From the NCBI GenBank assembly GCA_964550665.1, contig CAZJZW010000016.1:1-16809 (forward strand): a DNA stretch of 16,809 nucleotides, in the 5' to 3' direction. Shown here piece after piece: positions 14,014 through 16,809 of this stretch. The DNA comes from JAUPTX01 sp964550665. Lineage in GTDB: Bacteria > Patescibacteriota > Minisyncoccia > Phycocordibacterales > CSBR16-119. Below the pieces are notes generated by a model. That model had not been told where the DNA came from and made no database searches. It was given only the letters and a program-made list of their open reading frames with translations. Position 1 is the stretch's first letter; every line of letters begins with the position of its first letter. The position numbers and the translations under genes were made by a program.

Positions 14014-16029
14014 ATGGATAAAAAAGAAGTCCAAAAAAGAATAAAAAACCTTAGAAAGGAGGTCGAAAAACACATTGATCTCTATCACACGAAGGATACC
14101 CCAGAGATTTCTGATGAAGCGTACGATGCACTCGTACGTGAACTTGTAGATCTTGAAAATACATTTCCAGAGTTTAAAAAAGAAAGCCCGACAGAAAAAG
14201 TGGGCGGGAAAATCCTTGAAGGTTTCCAAAAAGTTAAACATCAGATCCCGCAATGGTCTTATGATAATATTTTCGCATACGATGAGCTTGTCGCCTGGGA
14301 AGAAAAGGTCAAAAGATTTATGGAAAAAGAAGGAGTGTCGAAAGAAAAACTCGAATATATCGTTGAGCTTAAAATCGATGGACTAAAAGTTGTTCTTACA
14401 TATAAAAACGGTAACTTTTTTTTGGGTGCGACCCGAGGAGATGGGGAGATTGGGGAAGATATTACAGAAAATCTTTTAATGATTAAAAATATTCCTAAAA
14501 AAGTAAGCTCGAAAGATAGTTTTGTGGCTGTGGGTGAAGCGTGGATTAAAAAATCAGATTTAATAAAGATAAATAAAGCACGAGAAAAAGAAAATTTACC
14601 GTTGTATGCAAATCCAAGAAACTTAGCCGCTGGGACACTCCGCCAGCTTGATACAGAAGCTGTTGCCAAAAGAGATTTACAAACATTTGTTTACGACATT
14701 GAATTCCCAGAGAAAAAAACAGATGACAAAATAAAGACCCACGAAGAAGAACTACTCTTTCTTAAAAAACAAGGATTTAATGTAAATCCTAAATTTAAAC
14801 TTTGTAAAAATATAGAAGAAATAGAAAAGGTTTACCAATCATTTATTCAAAAACGAGACAAAGAAGAATTCGGTATCGATGGACTGGTGATTAAAATAAA
14901 CTCTAAAAAGATCTGCGAAGCGCTCGGCTATACAGCTAAAGCGCCACGTTTTGCCGTTGCCTACAAATTCCCAGCTGAAGAAGTTACAACAAAAGTTTTG
15001 GATATAAACGTCCAAATAGGTCGTACAGGCGCGCTGACACCAGTAGCTCATCTAGAGCCAGTTCTTGTCGCGGGTTCAACAGTATCTCGCGCTACACTTC
15101 ACAACCAAGATGAAATAGATAGGTTGGGTGTCCGAATCGGTGACACGGTAATCATAAGAAAAGCTGGAGATATTATTCCTGAAGTTTTATCTGTTCTCAC
15201 AAATCTTCGAACAGGTAAAGAAAAGAAATTTTCAATTCCAGAATTTGCAAAAAAGCATGATTGGGAAATCGCAAAAGAAAGGGTGGGTAAAGATATATCT
15301 GCTGCTTGGTTTATTAAAGATAAGAAAAATGCAGTGATCAAACGAGAAGAGATGATTCACTTTGTCTCAAAAAAAGGAATGAATATCGTAGGTCTAGGGG
15401 ACAAGATAGTTGAATTTTTAATGGATCAAGGATTGGTGACAGAGCGAAAAGATATTTTTGAATTAAAAGCCGGGGATTTAACAGGCTTTGAAGGCTTTAA
15501 AGAAAAATCTATAAACAACCTGCTCGAAGCAATACAAGAATCTAAAAAAGTTTCTTTAAATAAATTTATCTATTCACTTGGAATCCGTCATGTCGGTGAA
15601 GAAACAGCAGATCTTTTGGCAAAGCGTTTTGGAACTTTTGAAAAATTAACAAAAGCAACTTTCCCAGAGCTTTCAGAAATTGAAGGTGTGGGGGACGTCG
15701 TCGCGCAGTCAGTGATTGATTGGTTTTCCAATAAAGATAATTCACTAGAGCTTTCAGGGCTTTTGCCATTTTTAAATATTGAAAAAATAAAAGCAGGGGG
15801 AAGTAAATTCGCTGGACTTACTTTTGTTTTGACCGGAACGTTAAAAAATATGTCACGTGACGAAGCCAAGAAAAAAATAAAAGATCTAGGCGGAAAAGTC
15901 GCAAGTAGCGTTTCTAAAAATACGAGTTATGTGGTGGCGGGAGAAGATCCAGGTTCTAAGTTTAACGACGCACAGAAATTAGGAGTGGAAATTTTAGATG
16001 AAAAAGGGTTTGAGAAACTTTTTCAATAA
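14014..16029 (+). CDS. ligA: NAD-dependent DNA ligase LigA
   Basis: A 671-aa full-length ligase that seals nicks in replication and repair, using NAD. Domain Ia (1-60) holds the NMN-site residues Y24, H25, D34, Y37 and D38, offset by two from the E. coli enzyme. The adenylation domain has the catalytic lysine K120 in KIDG, then GATRGDG (138-144), NPRNLAAGTLRQLD (200-213) and GIDGLVIKIN (287-296). An OB fold (about 320-395), helix-hairpin-helix repeats (about 480-575) and a C-terminal BRCT domain (about 595-671) follow. Oddity: the zinc-finger segment (about 400-445) is present in length but contains no cysteine; the whole protein has only C264 and C301. It follows the pilus genes and is probably transcribed separately. 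Confidence 0.97.
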   Translation: MDKKEVQKRIKNLRKEVEKHIDLYHTKDTPEISDEAYDALVRELVDLENTFPEFKKESPTEKVGGKILEGFQKVKHQIPQWSYDNIFAYDELVAWEEKVKRFMEKEGVSKEKLEYIVELKIDGLKVVLTYKNGNFFLGATRGDGEIGEDITENLLMIKNIPKKVSSKDSFVAVGEAWIKKSDLIKINKAREKENLPLYANPRNLAAGTLRQLDTEAVAKRDLQTFVYDIEFPEKKTDDKIKTHEEELLFLKKQGFNVNPKFKLCKNIEEIEKVYQSFIQKRDKEEFGIDGLVIKINSKKICEALGYTAKAPRFAVAYKFPAEEVTTKVLDINVQIGRTGALTPVAHLEPVLVAGSTVSRATLHNQDEIDRLGVRIGDTVIIRKAGDIIPEVLSVLTNLRTGKEKKFSIPEFAKKHDWEIAKERVGKDISAAWFIKDKKNAVIKREEMIHFVSKKGMNIVGLGDKIVEFLMDQGLVTERKDIFELKAGDLTGFEGFKEKSINNLLEAIQESKKVSLNKFIYSLGIRHVGEETADLLAKRFGTFEKLTKATFPELSEIEGVGDVVAQSVIDWFSNKDNSLELSGLLPFLNIEKIKAGGSKFAGLTFVLTGTLKNMSRDEAKKKIKDLGGKVASSVSKNTSYVVAGEDPGSKFNDAQKLGVEILDEKGFEKLFQ

Positions 16030-16081
16030 AAGAAACAAAGCGACAAATACTAGTCATATCGCAAATATAAAAGCTTTCGTG

Positions 16082-16087
16082 TAGAAT
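16082..16087 (+). promoter_or_regulatory. Putative -10 box for the PgeF-like gene
   Basis: TAGAAT (16082-16087) is preceded by GTG and, 17 bp upstream, by a weak -35 TCGCAA (16059-16064, 3 of 6 matches). The ATG is 17 nt beyond it. The 75-bp gap after ligA shows no convincing terminator. Confidence 0.4.
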
Positions 16088-16104
16088 TGTAAAAAAGCAC
16101 CACC

Positions 16105-16692
16105 ATGAAGCTGCTCATTCAAAAACAGGTACATAGTACTATTATTAATAATGTTAATTTGAATACCCAAAAATGGCAAAATGGTGACGGGATGATAACG
16201 TCTGAAAAAAATCTTGGGCTCATATCGTATGGGTCTGATTGTGCCATGGTCGCCTTCTGGAATAAAACCCAAATTGGTATTTGCCACGCAGGGTGGCGTG
16301 GGCTTGTCGGAGGACTTTTAGATGCCATGGCAAAAATGTTTACACAAGGTGAATGTTTTGTTGGTCCATTACTGCACAGATTTGAAATACAAGAAGATGA
16401 TTGTTATCGTATGATTTATTCGGCCTACGGAGATCGATATTTTTCAACAGAAGCCGGTAAAATAATCTTTCATTTTCAGTCTGCTGTAATGGAACGTCTT
16501 TCCGGTGTTTCACCCTCGTTTGATGCAAGGAATACGTTTGATCACCCTGAACTTGCAAGTTGGCGAAGGGATCGTCGGCGTGGAGATGGCACTCAGAATC
16601 GTTTAGTAGTTTGGCGTAGCGACGATGGATTGGTAAAAACCAAGTTATTTTACCCAGCCGAAAATGTAACCAGATATTTTACCCTGCTCTAA
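16105..16692 (+). CDS. PgeF/YfiH/YlmD family protein (laccase domain, Cu-oxidase_4), short form
   Basis: A 195-aa protein. The family's metal and catalytic triad is intact: H10 in KQVHS, C46 in SDCAMV and H61 in ICHAGWRG. NGDGMIT (26-32), VGGLLDAM and VGPLLHRFEIQEDD (about 91-104) also match. The C-terminal ARNTFDHPELASWRRD block fits the family's NT..HPDLFSYRR ending. E. coli YfiH (PgeF) keeps wrong amino acids out of peptidoglycan precursors, and related enzymes act on purine nucleosides; old 'laccase' labels are doubtful. Oddity: members are usually about 240 aa with some 50 residues before the QVH motif. Here only 7 residues precede QVH and an in-frame TAA lies 12 bp before the ATG, so the N-terminal part is truly missing. 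It is a monocistronic unit with its own terminator. Confidence 0.88.
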   Translation: MKLLIQKQVHSTIINNVNLNTQKWQNGDGMITSEKNLGLISYGSDCAMVAFWNKTQIGICHAGWRGLVGGLLDAMAKMFTQGECFVGPLLHRFEIQEDDCYRMIYSAYGDRYFSTEAGKIIFHFQSAVMERLSGVSPSFDARNTFDHPELASWRRDRRRGDGTQNRLVVWRSDDGLVKTKLFYPAENVTRYFTLL

Positions 16693-16711
16693 ATTTAGAG
16701 CAGGGTTTTTC
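16681..16711 (+). terminator. Terminator containing the PgeF-like stop codon
   Basis: ACCCTGCTCTAAA (16681-16693) and TTTAGAGCAGGGT (16694-16706) form a perfect 26-bp palindrome followed by a T-rich run (TTTTT, then CTTTTC). The gene's TAA stop (16690-16692) lies within the left arm. With a practical loop of about 4-6 nt the stem still exceeds 9 bp. Confidence 0.92.
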
Positions 16712-16743
16712 TTTTCGAGCTTCCAAAAAAGTCATTTTTGAGC

Positions 16744-16749
16744 TACTAT
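16744..16749 (+). promoter_or_regulatory. -10 box for gatC
   Basis: TACTAT (16744-16749) ends 6 nt before the gatC ATG, the same spacing as at pilD, implying leaderless transcription. The -35 region has no strong match. Confidence 0.45.
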
Positions 16750-16755
16750 TGCGGT

Positions 16756-16809
16756 ATGACAAACGAAGATATTCAGAAGTTGGGAGAACTCTCAAAAATA
16801 GAAATTAAG
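16756..16809 (+). CDS. gatC: Asp/Glu-tRNA amidotransferase subunit C (5' part only)
   Basis: The first 18 codons, reading MTNEDIQKLGELSKIEIK, run off the end of the window. The pattern 'T.EDI.KL..L..IE.' matches the N-terminal helix of GatC, the small subunit that stabilises GatA in the GatCAB complex. That complex converts mischarged Glu-tRNA(Gln) or Asp-tRNA(Asn) to the correct aminoacyl-tRNA. Organisms lacking a glutaminyl-tRNA synthetase need it. The call rests on 18 residues only; gatA downstream would confirm it. It starts a new transcription unit after the terminator at 16681-16711. Confidence 0.72.
   Translation, partial: MTNEDIQKLGELSKIEIK

Noticed and set aside
14259..14669. Long antisense ORFs over ligA, pilO, pilM and the minor pilins (for example 14259-14669 minus)
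   Set aside because: They are shadows of conserved genes on the other strand, with low-complexity translations and no promoter or context support.
1..16809. tRNA, rRNA, CRISPR array, insertion sequence or prophage
   Set aside because: No cloverleaf-like element, spaced repeats, transposase or integrase motifs, or terminal inverted repeats were seen on either strand.

Overview
The window reads as a piece of an AT-rich, gene-dense bacterial chromosome, most likely from a Candidatus Patescibacteria (CPR) organism of Parcubacteria type. This is inferred from five things: the gene order of a secretin-less type IV pilus cluster followed by ligA; short intergenic gaps; the complete absence of Shine-Dalgarno sequences; several starts lying only 6-8 nt behind a -10 box; and small, divergent versions of core enzymes. 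TGA is used as an ordinary stop (pilO and the 96-aa orphan), which argues against the lineages that read TGA as glycine.

Layout. Positions 1-1810 (minus strand) hold an accessory three-gene unit: a DUF1801 protein, a tandem-VOC protein and a single-VOC (PhnB-like) protein, driven by one promoter with an inverted repeat around it. Positions 1866-2256 are a self-contained transcription unit for an unrecognised 96-aa protein, with a strong promoter and a strong terminator. comF (2255-2908, minus) faces away from the pilus cluster, and its promoter overlaps that of pilM. Positions 2963-10079 carry pilM, pilN, pilO, a PilP-like gene, pilB, pilT and pilC in tight array. The major pilin (10186-10629) is a separate unit with its own promoter and terminator. 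Positions 10741-13952 carry pilD and four minor prepilins (GspH/FimT-, PilW/GspJ-, PilV/GspI- and PilX/GspK-like). ligA (14014-16029), a short PgeF/YfiH-type protein (16105-16692) and the first 18 codons of gatC (16756 to the end) complete the window.

How the genes fit together. PilM, PilN, PilO and the PilP-like protein would form the inner alignment complex. PilB extends and PilT retracts the fibre through the platform PilC, PilD processes prepilins, the main pilin builds the shaft and the four minor pilins would initiate it and cap its tip. No secretin or pilotin is present, as expected for a cell without a conventional outer membrane. ComF next door suggests a link to DNA uptake, but no ComEC or ComEA is seen.

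Two points stand out. First, the run of 100 Ns at 4149-4248 is flanked by an identical 55-bp sequence on both sides, so it is almost certainly a scaffolding artefact and not missing DNA. Second, the cysteine zinc sites normal in LigA, PilD and PilB are all lost or degraded, while ComF keeps its four cysteines. No RNA genes, CRISPR arrays, insertion sequences or att sites were seen, and no gene-free stretch exceeds about 120 bp.
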